Positions 41,418 through 50,742 of a DNA stretch of 64,000 nt are shown here, one piece after another. The notes under the pieces were generated by a model that did not search any database, was not told the DNA's origin, and saw nothing but the letters and a program-made list of their open reading frames with translations. The stretch lies in the NCBI GenBank assembly GCA_001548435.1, contig AP017308.1, positions 2,489,030 to 2,553,029 on the forward strand. Direction: 5' to 3'. Numbering within the stretch: the first letter of the stretch is position 1; each line of letters starts with the position of its first letter. Position numbers and translations under genes: made by a program. This DNA comes from Leptolyngbya sp. NIES-3755 (GTDB taxonomy: Bacteria; Cyanobacteriota; Cyanobacteriia; Leptolyngbyales; Leptolyngbyaceae).

Positions 41418-43220
41418 ATGACACAGACTATCGAGCCTTCACCTATCATCTCTGTGATTATTCCAGCGTACAATTCTGAGAAAACAATTCGAGAAACGAT
41501 CGGATCAGTTCTCAATCAAACCTTTGGGAACTTTGAAATCGTTGTAGTAGATGATGGTGCGACGGATAGCACTGTGGCAGTTGTTCAAAGCATTCCAGAT
41601 TCACGAATTAAAGTATTTTCTTATTCCAATGGGGGCTTACCGACTGCTCGCAATCGCGGCATTGAAGTCTCGAAAGGCGATTATCTTACTTTTCTTGATG
41701 CGGATGATTTGTGGACACCGGATAAATTAGAACGACAATGGCAAGCACTCGAAGAGCATCCAGAGGCGGATGTTGCCTATAGTTGGACGACTTTTGTGAA
41801 TCAAGACGGTCAGTTCTTGTATCAAGGTTCAAGCTATGGAAATGACAGCAATATTTACCACAAATTGTTAGTCAAGAATTGCTTGGATAGCGGTTCAAAT
41901 CTCTTGGTGCGACGACGTGCGATCGCTCAAATTCCCCATTTCGATCCAGAGTTTCCCAAAGCTGCGGATTGGGACTTCTACATCAGGCTAGCGGCTCAGT
42001 TCAAATTCGTCTGCGTTCCAAAGTATCAGATTCTCTATCGGGTTCATGAAGGCTCTTCTTCGTTCAATATTCCCGCATCGGAAAAGGCATGTTTAACCAT
42101 TATCGATCGAGCTTTCAAACAAGCACCGGATTCTCTGCAACATCTGAAGAAATATACGTTTGGAACCCTTTATACTCTCTACGCGCATCGAGTTTTGGCT
42201 TACCCTTCTAAGCGATCGGATGCGATTTCAGCGTTCCATTATCTACGACTTGCGAATCATCACAATCCCGTTCAGCTTCAAATCAGATTGCGGATCTTGC
42301 TGAAGATAATCATGGTGCTTTTGCTCCCCGTTCCGCTCTCGAAGAGGATCATCAAAAGGTTATCTCAGAGAGATCCTAGACGAAACAGCAAAACGAATAC
42401 TCAGTTAAAAACAGCGATCGACAAAGCTTTGATCATTGCTTATAAAGAATCGACTGAACAATTAGAAGAAGCGCTCACAGCGGAAGGATTTTGCTGTGAA
42501 GTTGTGCGGCAACAAGACAATCCCGACTATCAAAATTTTGCTTCGAGTCATCGTTGTCTGTTGAATCATCAGCAAGCTTGGAAAAAAGCGGCTCAAGCCT
42601 CACATCCGACTTTGATTGTAGAGGCAGACTTTGTTCCTGTAATCGGCATGGGGCGGCTTCCCGTTCCCTTTGACTTAGAGCAAAAAGATGTGGGAATGGC
42701 TTGGATTTATACTTGTGCACCGCAGCTTTATTCTGTGACTCCTGGAGGCTATGGAGAAGGCTTTTCAACCGCATTAGTCGCCTATATTGTGACTCCTGAA
42801 GGTGCAAAAAGCTTGTGTGATTTTGTCGATGAAATCACCGAAAAATATGGCACAGGCTATCATACCTTTGATTCCCAAATCGACAATTACTTGCGGGGAA
42901 AAGGCTTCAAAAACTACATTCCATTTCGCAACTATGGCGAACACGGAGGCAAATCGAATCCTGAACATCGTCGCAATGGCATGAGTGGCATTCATCACGC
43001 CGATTTACTCTATGGTAAACTTGCGTTTCGTCCTCCATTTCTCGTTGATCAATCCAATCCTCAACTTCAATTCATCAGCATTCGACTCAAAGCCAGGCTC
43101 AAAGGCATTGCTCGCTTACTGCTCGGTAAATACTTGCGACCTGCGATCGTTCTGCGATCGAGTACGCCTTTTCGATTAGTTCGCTTTGCCCTCCGCAGAC
43201 AGTTCCGCAGTCACCCATGA
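41418..43220 (+). CDS. two-domain glycosyltransferase, GT2 fused to GT25-like
   Basis: The 600-residue protein has an N-terminal GT2 domain (ISVIIPAYNSEKTIRETI, VVVDDGATDSTV, YLTFLDADDLW; about 1-240). After a helical linker comes a C-terminal domain (about 340-560) with ALIIAYKESTEQLEEAL, CLLNHQQAWKKA, LIVEADFVPV and SQIDNYL, which look like a GT25 (LPS glycosyltransferase family) core. It follows the HpsE-like gene and overlaps the next as ATGA. Confidence 0.82.
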   Translation: MTQTIEPSPIISVIIPAYNSEKTIRETIGSVLNQTFGNFEIVVVDDGATDSTVAVVQSIPDSRIKVFSYSNGGLPTARNRGIEVSKGDYLTFLDADDLWTPDKLERQWQALEEHPEADVAYSWTTFVNQDGQFLYQGSSYGNDSNIYHKLLVKNCLDSGSNLLVRRRAIAQIPHFDPEFPKAADWDFYIRLAAQFKFVCVPKYQILYRVHEGSSSFNIPASEKACLTIIDRAFKQAPDSLQHLKKYTFGTLYTLYAHRVLAYPSKRSDAISAFHYLRLANHHNPVQLQIRLRILLKIIMVLLLPVPLSKRIIKRLSQRDPRRNSKTNTQLKTAIDKALIIAYKESTEQLEEALTAEGFCCEVVRQQDNPDYQNFASSHRCLLNHQQAWKKAAQASHPTLIVEADFVPVIGMGRLPVPFDLEQKDVGMAWIYTCAPQLYSVTPGGYGEGFSTALVAYIVTPEGAKSLCDFVDEITEKYGTGYHTFDSQIDNYLRGKGFKNYIPFRNYGEHGGKSNPEHRRNGMSGIHHADLLYGKLAFRPPFLVDQSNPQLQFISIRLKARLKGIARLLLGKYLRPAIVLRSSTPFRLVRFALRRQFRSHP

Positions 43221-44338
43221 ATCAAACCAAACGAGTTGCTTTTCTTGCAAGAGATTTACGAGGGGGTGGACTAGAACGCATTGTGATCAACCTGCTCACC
43301 AGTTTGTCAGAGCGTGGAATCGAACTCGATCTCGTCTTGGCATCGCTTGAAGGTGCTTTTGTGGATCAATTACCTCGATCTGTGCGGGTGATTCCGCTCA
43401 ATGTTGATCTCGACACTTCCACAAGTGATTCTTTCAAATTACTATTACCGCTGATCCAGTATCTCCAGCAAGAACGTCCGATCGCATTCGTTTCGCATCT
43501 TGTGTTTGTCAACTCGATCGCAGTCCTCGCAAAACAACTATCCGGGATTCGCTGCCAATTGGTTCTGGTGGAACATGTCCCGCTCTTTCAAAGCTCAGCA
43601 ACCGATATTCCTCAAAGCCGTCTGATCAAATCAATGATGCAATGGTTTTATCCTCATGCCGATACGGTGGTTGCTGTGAGTGAAGCGATGGCAATGCACC
43701 TTAGAACGGATCTCAATCTGAAAGACTCGATCGTGCAGGTGATTGAAAATCCGGTGATTGACGAATCCTTTTATCAGCGATCGCTCTTACCGTGTGATCA
43801 TTCTTGGTTCAAACCGGGGCAACCTCCTGTATTTCTCGCTGCTGGACGGTTCACGGCTCAAAAAGATTTTGCAACACTGATTGATGCCTTTGCAAGGGTC
43901 AGAAAAACTCGTGAGGCGTGTTTAGTGATCTTAGGAGATGGACAACTTCGTGCCGCATTCATGCAACAGATTCGAGAGTTGGGCATTGAAGCGGATGTGG
44001 ATTTGCCTGGATTTGAGCCGAATCCTTACCCATTCATGCGACATGCTACCGCGTTTGTTCTATCCTCACGTTGGGAAGCGCTGCCGACCGTTTTGATTGA
44101 AGCAATGGGCTGTGGATGTCAGGTGATTTCGACGGATTGCCCGTTTGGACCGAAAGAGATTTTGGCAGAGGGCAAGTATGGTCGATTAGTTCCGATGCAA
44201 GATGCGATCGCGCTTTCAACTGCAATGCAAGAGAGTCTAGATCACCCGATTCCAAAAACAGAGCTTGAACAACGGGCAGCATTATTTAGTCGCGATCGAG
44301 CGGTCTCGCGTTATCTCAATCTTCTCGGTTTCGCTTAG
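43217..44338 (+). CDS. GT4-family glycosyltransferase
   Basis: The 373-residue GT-B enzyme has RGGGLERIVINLL at the N-terminus, ADTVVAVSEAMA, FLAAGRFTAQKDFATLIDAFA and the donor site SSRWEALPTVLIEAMGCGCQVISTDCPFGPKEIL. It is the last gene of the three-gene run and ends overlapping the convergent nadK. Confidence 0.92.
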   Translation: MNQTKRVAFLARDLRGGGLERIVINLLTSLSERGIELDLVLASLEGAFVDQLPRSVRVIPLNVDLDTSTSDSFKLLLPLIQYLQQERPIAFVSHLVFVNSIAVLAKQLSGIRCQLVLVEHVPLFQSSATDIPQSRLIKSMMQWFYPHADTVVAVSEAMAMHLRTDLNLKDSIVQVIENPVIDESFYQRSLLPCDHSWFKPGQPPVFLAAGRFTAQKDFATLIDAFARVRKTREACLVILGDGQLRAAFMQQIRELGIEADVDLPGFEPNPYPFMRHATAFVLSSRWEALPTVLIEAMGCGCQVISTDCPFGPKEILAEGKYGRLVPMQDAIALSTAMQESLDHPIPKTELEQRAALFSRDRAVSRYLNLLGFA

Positions 44339-45276
44339 TTCCGGTGATTGTTGTTGTAGTGTATCCTTGCGCCTGCCCACTGTAGTTTTTCACGCAGTGT
44401 TTTGTAGTAGGAATAATCTTCTCTCAACACAATAAAATGCGCTTCTTCTTCTGCCATCCGAATATCAACCCGCTGACCGGGCCAAATCGAAGTTGCTAAC
44501 ACTCCATCCATCCAGAGCTTTGTACTCAACTCATAGTCAGCAAGCGGCCAAATGCTCACGACTGATCCTTGAGGAATGATGATCGGGCGACTCGACAAGC
44601 TTAAGGGACAGATTGGCGTAATTGCGATCGCTGCCATTCCCGGATGAATAATCGGACCATTCGCTGCTACGGTGTAACACGTCGATCCAGTAGGAGTCGA
44701 TACAATCAGACCATCGCCTTGATACTGATCCACGATTTCGCCATCGATCTCCATTTCTAGAATTGATGTGATCATGCGATCGGCAGAAGCAGGTTTAATC
44801 GTCATTTCGTTCAGTGCAAGATAGCGATCGCTCATCGGTTCCAAATTTGTCCGATTCCCCTCATGTACGATCGCCTGAAGCATCATCCGTTTCTGTACAG
44901 CGAATCGATCGTTTTCCAACCGATCCCAAATTGTTTCGCTGTTAAAATCGTCCGGCGATTCGGTCAGAAATCCTAAATGCCCGCCCACATTTACCGCCAA
45001 AATGGGAATGCGATCGGCTGCCAAATTTCGAGCGGCAGACAGCGCAGTGCCATCTCCTCCAAGGATTACAGCTAAATCGATCGGAGGTGCGACCGATGCC
45101 AAAAATACGGGATACGGATTATCTTTTGGACCACTTGGACCGAGTAGAACATGACATCCGCGCTTTTCCAGGGCTTGAGCGCAAGTTTCCGCCCATTTTT
45201 TGCTCAATGGGTCGCCAGATTTATGAACGATGAGGACTTGTTTTAGCTGCACAACGATCGAGGTTCTTTCTTGCAA
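44335..45276 (-). CDS. nadK: NAD kinase
   Basis: The 313-residue protein has the GGDGT motif (VILGGDGTALSAARN), VNVGGHLGFLTES and PTGSTCYTVAANGPIIHPG. It makes NADP+. Homologues often begin at VQLKQVLIV; a GTG at 45252 could be the real start, shortening it by eight residues. Confidence 0.95.
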   Translation of the reverse strand: MQERTSIVVQLKQVLIVHKSGDPLSKKWAETCAQALEKRGCHVLLGPSGPKDNPYPVFLASVAPPIDLAVILGGDGTALSAARNLAADRIPILAVNVGGHLGFLTESPDDFNSETIWDRLENDRFAVQKRMMLQAIVHEGNRTNLEPMSDRYLALNEMTIKPASADRMITSILEMEIDGEIVDQYQGDGLIVSTPTGSTCYTVAANGPIIHPGMAAIAITPICPLSLSSRPIIIPQGSVVSIWPLADYELSTKLWMDGVLATSIWPGQRVDIRMAEEEAHFIVLREDYSYYKTLREKLQWAGARIHYNNNHRN

Positions 45277-45437
45277 AACACCCCTAAATGCTAATGCAAA
45301 TAGGAAAACAATTTATCCTGATGACAAAATCTAGAGTAGATTATCTTCTCTTTCTAGTTCCAAACGGTGTATGGAAAGCGTTGCGCCTCAACAAGCGCGA
45401 TAATATTTAGTACACAATTCAGCCCAGTGATTAGCTA

Positions 45438-45629
45438 ATGATTTCTCGTATTGATCAACCAGAAAGCGATCCAGTGCTTGAGCAGTTTTTAGAATTCTTA
45501 GCTGAGGATATACGCCGAAACCCTCAACAGATTCAAGCCGTAAATCCTGAGTTAGTCGATCGTCTTCGCACTTTAACCGCTGATGTAGAAGTCAGTTTAG
45601 ATGCGCCCCTATTAGATCAGAATGAGTAG
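45438..45629 (+). CDS. small acidic protein, 63 residues
   Basis: MISRIDQPESDPVLEQFLEFLAEDI... with ELVDRLRTLTADVEVSLDAPL is a type of short acidic protein common in cyanobacteria, sometimes annotated as an antitoxin. No toxin is adjacent. The frame is supported by the conserved-looking pattern. Confidence 0.55.
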   Translation: MISRIDQPESDPVLEQFLEFLAEDIRRNPQQIQAVNPELVDRLRTLTADVEVSLDAPLLDQNE

Positions 45630-45658
45630 CGTTGTCTTTTGTGCAGGATGAATCACTC

Positions 45659-46261
45659 TTATTCAGATTTCAAAATAAACCCCTGTCGAATTGCATCTTC
45701 AATTAAATCGTTAACAAATTTGCCCAACACCGGAGAACCGATCGACACTGGAGCCATTCTCTTCCTCACCTGCGCCTCAGTCACATTCGCCATTTTCCAA
45801 GTGCCGCCCTGCGTATAGTAATTGTGCAATAACGGCTGAAGTCGATCGAGTGCCGCTGCAAATTGAGCATCTAATGTTTCCTTCGCCTCAAATTCTTCCC
45901 ACAACGATCGCAGTTCTTTCTCTAAATTTTCCGGCAACATTCCAAACAATCGATCGGCGGCTTTTTGTTCTCGATCGCTTTGATCCTGAATTGCGATCGC
46001 ATCGTAGCAAAAAGTATCGCCCGCATCGATCTCAACTAAATCGTGAATCAGCACCATTTTGAGAACGCGCAATAGATTGACTTGCGGATCAGCATATTCG
46101 GAAAGTACGATCGCCATCATTGCCAAGTGCCAGGAATGTTCCGCATCGTTTTCGCGTCTCGATTTATCCATCAATAGTGTCTGCCGAAAAACGTGCTTTA
46201 GCTGATCGATTTCGACAATAAATTGGATCTGTGATTGGAGTCTGGTCGTGGTGAGTTGCAT
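45659..46261 (-). CDS. HD-domain hydrolase, YfbR-like 5'-deoxynucleotidase
   Basis: The 200-residue protein has the HD metal site: H in ENDAEHSWHLAMM and HD in MVLIHDLVEIDAGD, followed by D in the C-terminal helix AALDRL. The family hydrolyses nucleoside monophosphates. The start at 46261 (MQLTTTRLQ) is chosen over an upstream ATG. Confidence 0.87.
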   Translation of the reverse strand: MQLTTTRLQSQIQFIVEIDQLKHVFRQTLLMDKSRRENDAEHSWHLAMMAIVLSEYADPQVNLLRVLKMVLIHDLVEIDAGDTFCYDAIAIQDQSDREQKAADRLFGMLPENLEKELRSLWEEFEAKETLDAQFAAALDRLQPLLHNYYTQGGTWKMANVTEAQVRKRMAPVSIGSPVLGKFVNDLIEDAIRQGFILKSE

Positions 46262-46395
46262 GAAACATTCCTGAGTGTTAAACTTGCTGGACAAACGCTA
46301 GGGATAGCGTAGAATGAACAAACTAAAACCTATTTACAGCGTTTCCAAGAATTTCATTCTCTCGCTAGAATAGGTGTACCAGCCGAAGGTTGATC

Positions 46396-48300
46396 ATGAA
46401 CGTTCCACGCCTGCACCCGGATACGATCGAGCAAGTGAAACAACGTGCAGATATTGTAGACGTTGTTTCGGAACATGTTGTTCTGAAGAAACAGGGCAAA
46501 GATTTTGTCGGCTTGTGTCCGTTTCATGATGACAAGTCTCCCAGCTTCTCGGTCAGTCCGAGCAAACAGTTTTACTACTGTTTTAGTTGTGGTGCAGGCG
46601 GAAACACGATTAAGTTTCTCATGGAGTTGGGCAAACGCAATTTTAGCGAAGTCGTACTCGATTTGGCGAATAAGTACCAAGTGCCCGTTCAAACGCTGCA
46701 AGCTGAGGATCGTCAGGAGTTTCAGCGACAACAATCGGTGAGAGAGCAGCTATACGAAATTCTGGCAATTACCGCGAAGTTCTATGAACACGCTTTGCAA
46801 CAGTCACAGGGCGCGGAAGCATTGGCTTATTTGAAACGCGATCGCAAACTTTCCGCTGCAACGATCCAACAGTTCCAACTCGGTTATGCTCCCGCTGGTT
46901 GGGAAACACTGTCTAAATATCTAGTGGAGCAGAAACGCTATCCAGTTGCATTAGTGGAAAAGGCTGGATTGTTGATTCCGCGTAAATCGGGAGAAGGATA
47001 CTACGATCGATTCCGCAATCGTTTAATGGTTCCAATTCATGATTCGCAAGGTCGCGTGATCGGGTTTGGTGGAAGAACATTAAGCGATGAACAGCCGAAG
47101 TATTTGAACTCTCCTGAAACCGATTTGTTTGATAAAGGAAAGACGCTGTTCGGATTGGACAAAGCGAAAGGTGCGATCGCAAAACAAGATCAAGCCGTAG
47201 TGGTTGAAGGCTATTTCGATGTGATTGCGCTTCATGCTGCTGGAGTTACCAATGCGGTTGCATCTTTGGGAACTGCTCTGAGTGTGGCGCAAGTGAAACA
47301 GCTATTACGCTACACCGAGTCCAAACGAGTGGTGTTTAACTTTGATGCCGATCGTGCTGGAGTACAAGCCGCAGAAAGAGCGATCGGAGAAATTGCAAAT
47401 CTCGCTTATCAAGGAGAAGTTCAGCTTCGGATCTTGAACATTCCTGATGGGAAAGATCCAGATGACTATCTCAAGAATCATCCTGCACAGGACTATCAAA
47501 ATTTGCTCGATCGTTCTCCTCTGTGGCTCGATTGGCAAATTGAACAAGCAATCCTCAATCAAGATCTGAAACAATCCGATCAATTTCAACAAGCAGTTAC
47601 CGCGATCGTATCTTTACTCGGAAACTTACCAAATCCTGCACTTAGGACACATTACATTCACTACTGTGCAGAGCTACTAAGTCAGGGAAATAGTCGCTTA
47701 ACTCAGCAAATTGAAGAGAATTTACGGCTTCAAGTGCGGGGACAGCGCTGGCATGGTCGATCGCAGAAATGGCAAACTCCGAGCGATCGCAATCTTCTCG
47801 AAGAATGTGAATCTCAGCTATTGCGCCTCTACCTTCACGCGCCTGAGTACCGCATCCAAGTGAGAACCGCGATCGATTCCCAAGATCTCGAATTCAGCAT
47901 GTCTCATCACCGCTTTCTCTGGCGGCAAATTCGCGACATTGAGCAAGATAATCTGGACGGTGACTTGTTTGAAGCATTGCGCGATCGAACTCATGACTTT
48001 CCCCGTGAAATGTCTCAGGTCTTCTCGCTCTTTGAACTCGACGAAAAAACCAATCGCGACATTCTTAGAGCACCATTAGTCATTCGATCGGCAACTGCGG
48101 GAATTGAACGAGTGATGTGTGAAAAACGCTATCGGCATTTTCTTGATCTTTGGGAGAAAACGGATTTGAGTACGACCCCGGATCTTGGACAGTTCTATCA
48201 GCAAAAAGCTTATGTTGAGAAGCAGCGAATTGCAGAACTCGATCGGTTACGGCAAGTGAGCTTTGTGGATTTAGTGCAAGCCCCGATCGCGGTTGATTAA
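46396..48300 (+). CDS. dnaG: DNA primase
   Basis: The 634-residue protein has the N-terminal zinc finger (CPFHDDKSPSFS...YYCFSCGAGG; residues ~39-65), the catalytic core with YYDRFRNRLMVPIHD and GFGGR, and the TOPRIM domain (VVEGYFDVIALH, FNFDADRAGVQAAERA). A C-terminal helicase-binding part follows. It makes RNA primers for replication. Confidence 0.96.
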   Translation: MNVPRLHPDTIEQVKQRADIVDVVSEHVVLKKQGKDFVGLCPFHDDKSPSFSVSPSKQFYYCFSCGAGGNTIKFLMELGKRNFSEVVLDLANKYQVPVQTLQAEDRQEFQRQQSVREQLYEILAITAKFYEHALQQSQGAEALAYLKRDRKLSAATIQQFQLGYAPAGWETLSKYLVEQKRYPVALVEKAGLLIPRKSGEGYYDRFRNRLMVPIHDSQGRVIGFGGRTLSDEQPKYLNSPETDLFDKGKTLFGLDKAKGAIAKQDQAVVVEGYFDVIALHAAGVTNAVASLGTALSVAQVKQLLRYTESKRVVFNFDADRAGVQAAERAIGEIANLAYQGEVQLRILNIPDGKDPDDYLKNHPAQDYQNLLDRSPLWLDWQIEQAILNQDLKQSDQFQQAVTAIVSLLGNLPNPALRTHYIHYCAELLSQGNSRLTQQIEENLRLQVRGQRWHGRSQKWQTPSDRNLLEECESQLLRLYLHAPEYRIQVRTAIDSQDLEFSMSHHRFLWRQIRDIEQDNLDGDLFEALRDRTHDFPREMSQVFSLFELDEKTNRDILRAPLVIRSATAGIERVMCEKRYRHFLDLWEKTDLSTTPDLGQFYQQKAYVEKQRIAELDRLRQVSFVDLVQAPIAVD

Positions 48301-48427
48301 AGTTGTTTCTCAATCGCATCACACGCCACTTTCACGCCGTTTTCCGATCGCGCAATTCCAGCGCCAATCCGACCAGCGGATACAAATCTCCCAGCGATCC
48401 ATGTGAAGTAACAACAATTCGACTCAT
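48297..48427 (-). pseudogene. remnant of a UGT-type glycosyltransferase with internal deletion
   Basis: From ATG at 48427 the minus strand reads MSRIVVTSHGSLGDLYPLVG and on to LALELRD, the typical N-terminus of MurG/UGT-like glycosyltransferases. Shortly after, in another frame, ENGVKVACDAIEKQL then stop matches the end of such proteins. The roughly 370 residues between are missing. The stop overlaps the 3' end of dnaG. Confidence 0.7.
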
Positions 48428-48592
48428 AGTGTTTCGAGTGTGGAATCATGAGGGCGGTAACACCTTGGCAAATTATTGCTAAGCGTTACTTAAGCTTTTA
48501 TTGTAATAAGTTCGCTATTCAGAATGAGACCAAAGCAACTCACGGTTTTTGTTGCTGCAATACACTAAAGATCAGTACTTTCTCTCACTGTT

Positions 48593-49261
48593 ATGTCTGA
48601 CTCCAAAATTCGGCTTTTGCTCGTCGATGATCAACAAATTATTCGTCAAGGCTTGAAAAGTTTGCTTGATGTTAAACCGGATTTAGCCGTCGTAGGTGAA
48701 GCAGAAGATGGACAGCAGGCGATCGCTCAAGTGGAATTGTTGCAGCCTGATGTTGTGTTGATGGATGTCCGAATGCCTGTGATGGATGGAGTTGCAGCAA
48801 CGCGATCGATTCATGAGCGGTTTAGTCAAACTAAAGTGCTTGTGCTCACAACTTTTGATGATGATGAGTATGTATCACAAGCAATTCGAGTTGGAGCACG
48901 AGGATATTTGCTGAAAGATACGCATTCGGATGATCTCGCCGCCGCCATTCGAGCCGTCCATCGGGGGTATACGCAAATGGGACCTGGATTAATGGAAAAA
49001 GCGATCGCTTCTCCCGCAGTTTCGCTTCAGCCCACTCATCTTCCGACGGAACTGATGGGATTGACTGCTCGTGAACGGGAAGTTTTGAGATTGATTGTGG
49101 CGGGTGCAAGCAATCGAGAAATTGCAGAAACACTGTATATTTCAGAGCGCACCGTGAAAAATCACATCACGCATATTTTGAGTCAGTTGAAAGTGCGAGA
49201 TCGAACTCAAGCGGCAATGTTTGCCAGTCCGTTTTTACCTCTACTAGAACGATCGAGTTGA
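48593..49261 (+). CDS. NarL/LuxR-type response regulator
   Basis: The 222-residue protein has a receiver domain (LLLVDDQQ, phospho-acceptor D in VVLMDVRMPVMDG, K in GYLLKD) and a C-terminal LuxR helix-turn-helix (LTAREREVLRLIVAGASNREIAETLYISERTVKNHI). It converges with a histidine kinase gene one base away, which is the likely partner. The MacB-type efflux operon next to the kinase is a likely target. Confidence 0.95.
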   Translation: MSDSKIRLLLVDDQQIIRQGLKSLLDVKPDLAVVGEAEDGQQAIAQVELLQPDVVLMDVRMPVMDGVAATRSIHERFSQTKVLVLTTFDDDEYVSQAIRVGARGYLLKDTHSDDLAAAIRAVHRGYTQMGPGLMEKAIASPAVSLQPTHLPTELMGLTAREREVLRLIVAGASNREIAETLYISERTVKNHITHILSQLKVRDRTQAAMFASPFLPLLERSS

Positions 49262-49262
49262 T

Positions 49263-50522
49263 TTATAGGACTGGCTGAGGTAGCGGAATTGAGACAGCAA
49301 CATGACAGCCTTGTCTGGAGTGACTGGTCAGCAGAAATTGTCCACCTAATGCCAGTGTTCGTTCTCGCATTCCTTGGAGTCCAAATCCGGTCGTATTGCG
49401 CTCTGGATCAAAGCCTTGTCCGTTATCATCGATTTTGAGGTAGAGCGTATTGTAACGTTGTTGAAGTTGGATGTTGACTAACGTTGCTGCACTATGTTTG
49501 GCAATGTTGGTGAGGGACTCTTGAACAATGCGGTAGATGGCGGTGCTAATTTCAGTGGGAATGGATTGAGAAAGGTATCGCTGATAGTTTGGAGTAATAC
49601 CCGTTGTCGTTTGAAAATCTGTGATTAAAGTCGCGATCGCATCTTCTAAGGATCGTCCTTGTAAGGGATTCGATCGTAATGTTGCAATCGATCGACGGAC
49701 TTCTTGAAGGGCTTTTGCGCCTAATCGTTGAGATTCTTCTAAAAAAGATTTACTTTTCTCGCTATTGGGTGGCAAAAATAGCACTGCATTTTCGAGTTGG
49801 ATACTTTGAGCCGTGAGCGCATGACCCAGAGCATCATGAATTTCTCGTGCAATTCGATTGCGTTCTTGGAGTGCAGCTTGATCTTCAATTCGGAGTGCAT
49901 AAGAGCGCAGTTGATCATTTGCAACTAACAATTTCTCTCGACTCTCGCGTTCTGCAAGTAAAGCATTGACTAGCAATAGAATAAACAGCAACGTTAATCC
50001 AAAAGTGATAGCAGTATTGATATTCAGTGTCAGAATTGTATTCGCGATCGCATCTGAGGAAAGATCAGGTCTGGGTCTTGGGGGTGGCGGGGCTGATGTT
50101 CCAAGAAATAACAGCAGAGTTGATGAAACGAACACTAATCCAGCGACGATTAATCGCCCGATTTGTCCGAACATGAGACAACTGCGAATCGCAATCACAA
50201 GACCGAGCAGCGGGAAAAATCCAGTTCGTCGATCGAGCCAAAACGTAACAACGAGCAAGCCCAGTTCCAGTGCAGTATAGAGAACTTTATTGCGTGTCCG
50301 GGTGGGAAGACGTAAACCCATCAATCCAAAGCCAATCAAAATCAGAATGACGAGCACTTGGGCAGAGGTATCAATGCCAAATTTAGCGGGTCGAATTTCT
50401 AGAAGAAAAGCGAGTCCAAGAATAATCCACTCTAAATAGAGAATTAGACGATACGAATGATTTGGTAAACGCGATCGCAGACTTCCGCTAAATCGAGATA
50501 CTTCTGGAATTAAACGATCCAT
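49263..50522 (-). CDS. NarX/DesK-type sensor histidine kinase
   Basis: The 419-residue protein has six or so hydrophobic segments in the first 190 residues, then HisKA_3 with QERNRIAREIHDALGHALTAQ (phospho-H) and a GHKL ATPase (DNGQGFDPERNTTGFGLQGMRER). The sensing domain is in the membrane, as in DesK. It pairs with the response regulator at 48593, and its start is divergent from the efflux operon. Confidence 0.92.
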   Translation of the reverse strand: MDRLIPEVSRFSGSLRSRLPNHSYRLILYLEWIILGLAFLLEIRPAKFGIDTSAQVLVILILIGFGLMGLRLPTRTRNKVLYTALELGLLVVTFWLDRRTGFFPLLGLVIAIRSCLMFGQIGRLIVAGLVFVSSTLLLFLGTSAPPPPRPRPDLSSDAIANTILTLNINTAITFGLTLLFILLLVNALLAERESREKLLVANDQLRSYALRIEDQAALQERNRIAREIHDALGHALTAQSIQLENAVLFLPPNSEKSKSFLEESQRLGAKALQEVRRSIATLRSNPLQGRSLEDAIATLITDFQTTTGITPNYQRYLSQSIPTEISTAIYRIVQESLTNIAKHSAATLVNIQLQQRYNTLYLKIDDNGQGFDPERNTTGFGLQGMRERTLALGGQFLLTSHSRQGCHVAVSIPLPQPVL

Positions 50523-50742
50523 AGTTAGAAATTGATTGGGAGGATCTATCCTTCAGTGTATTTCAGCCAAAACTTTTATTCCAAGCTTTTCACCGAATAG
50601 GACTATCACTGGCTCAAAATTGGTACTTTTCTCCCATATCCAGATGGGAATATTGCCTCATGTAATCAACCGAGCATCACTTCTAAGATCTGAAGTATCG
50701 AACAATGAATTGTTTGTTTTGGAAACATCATCAGAAACTTCT

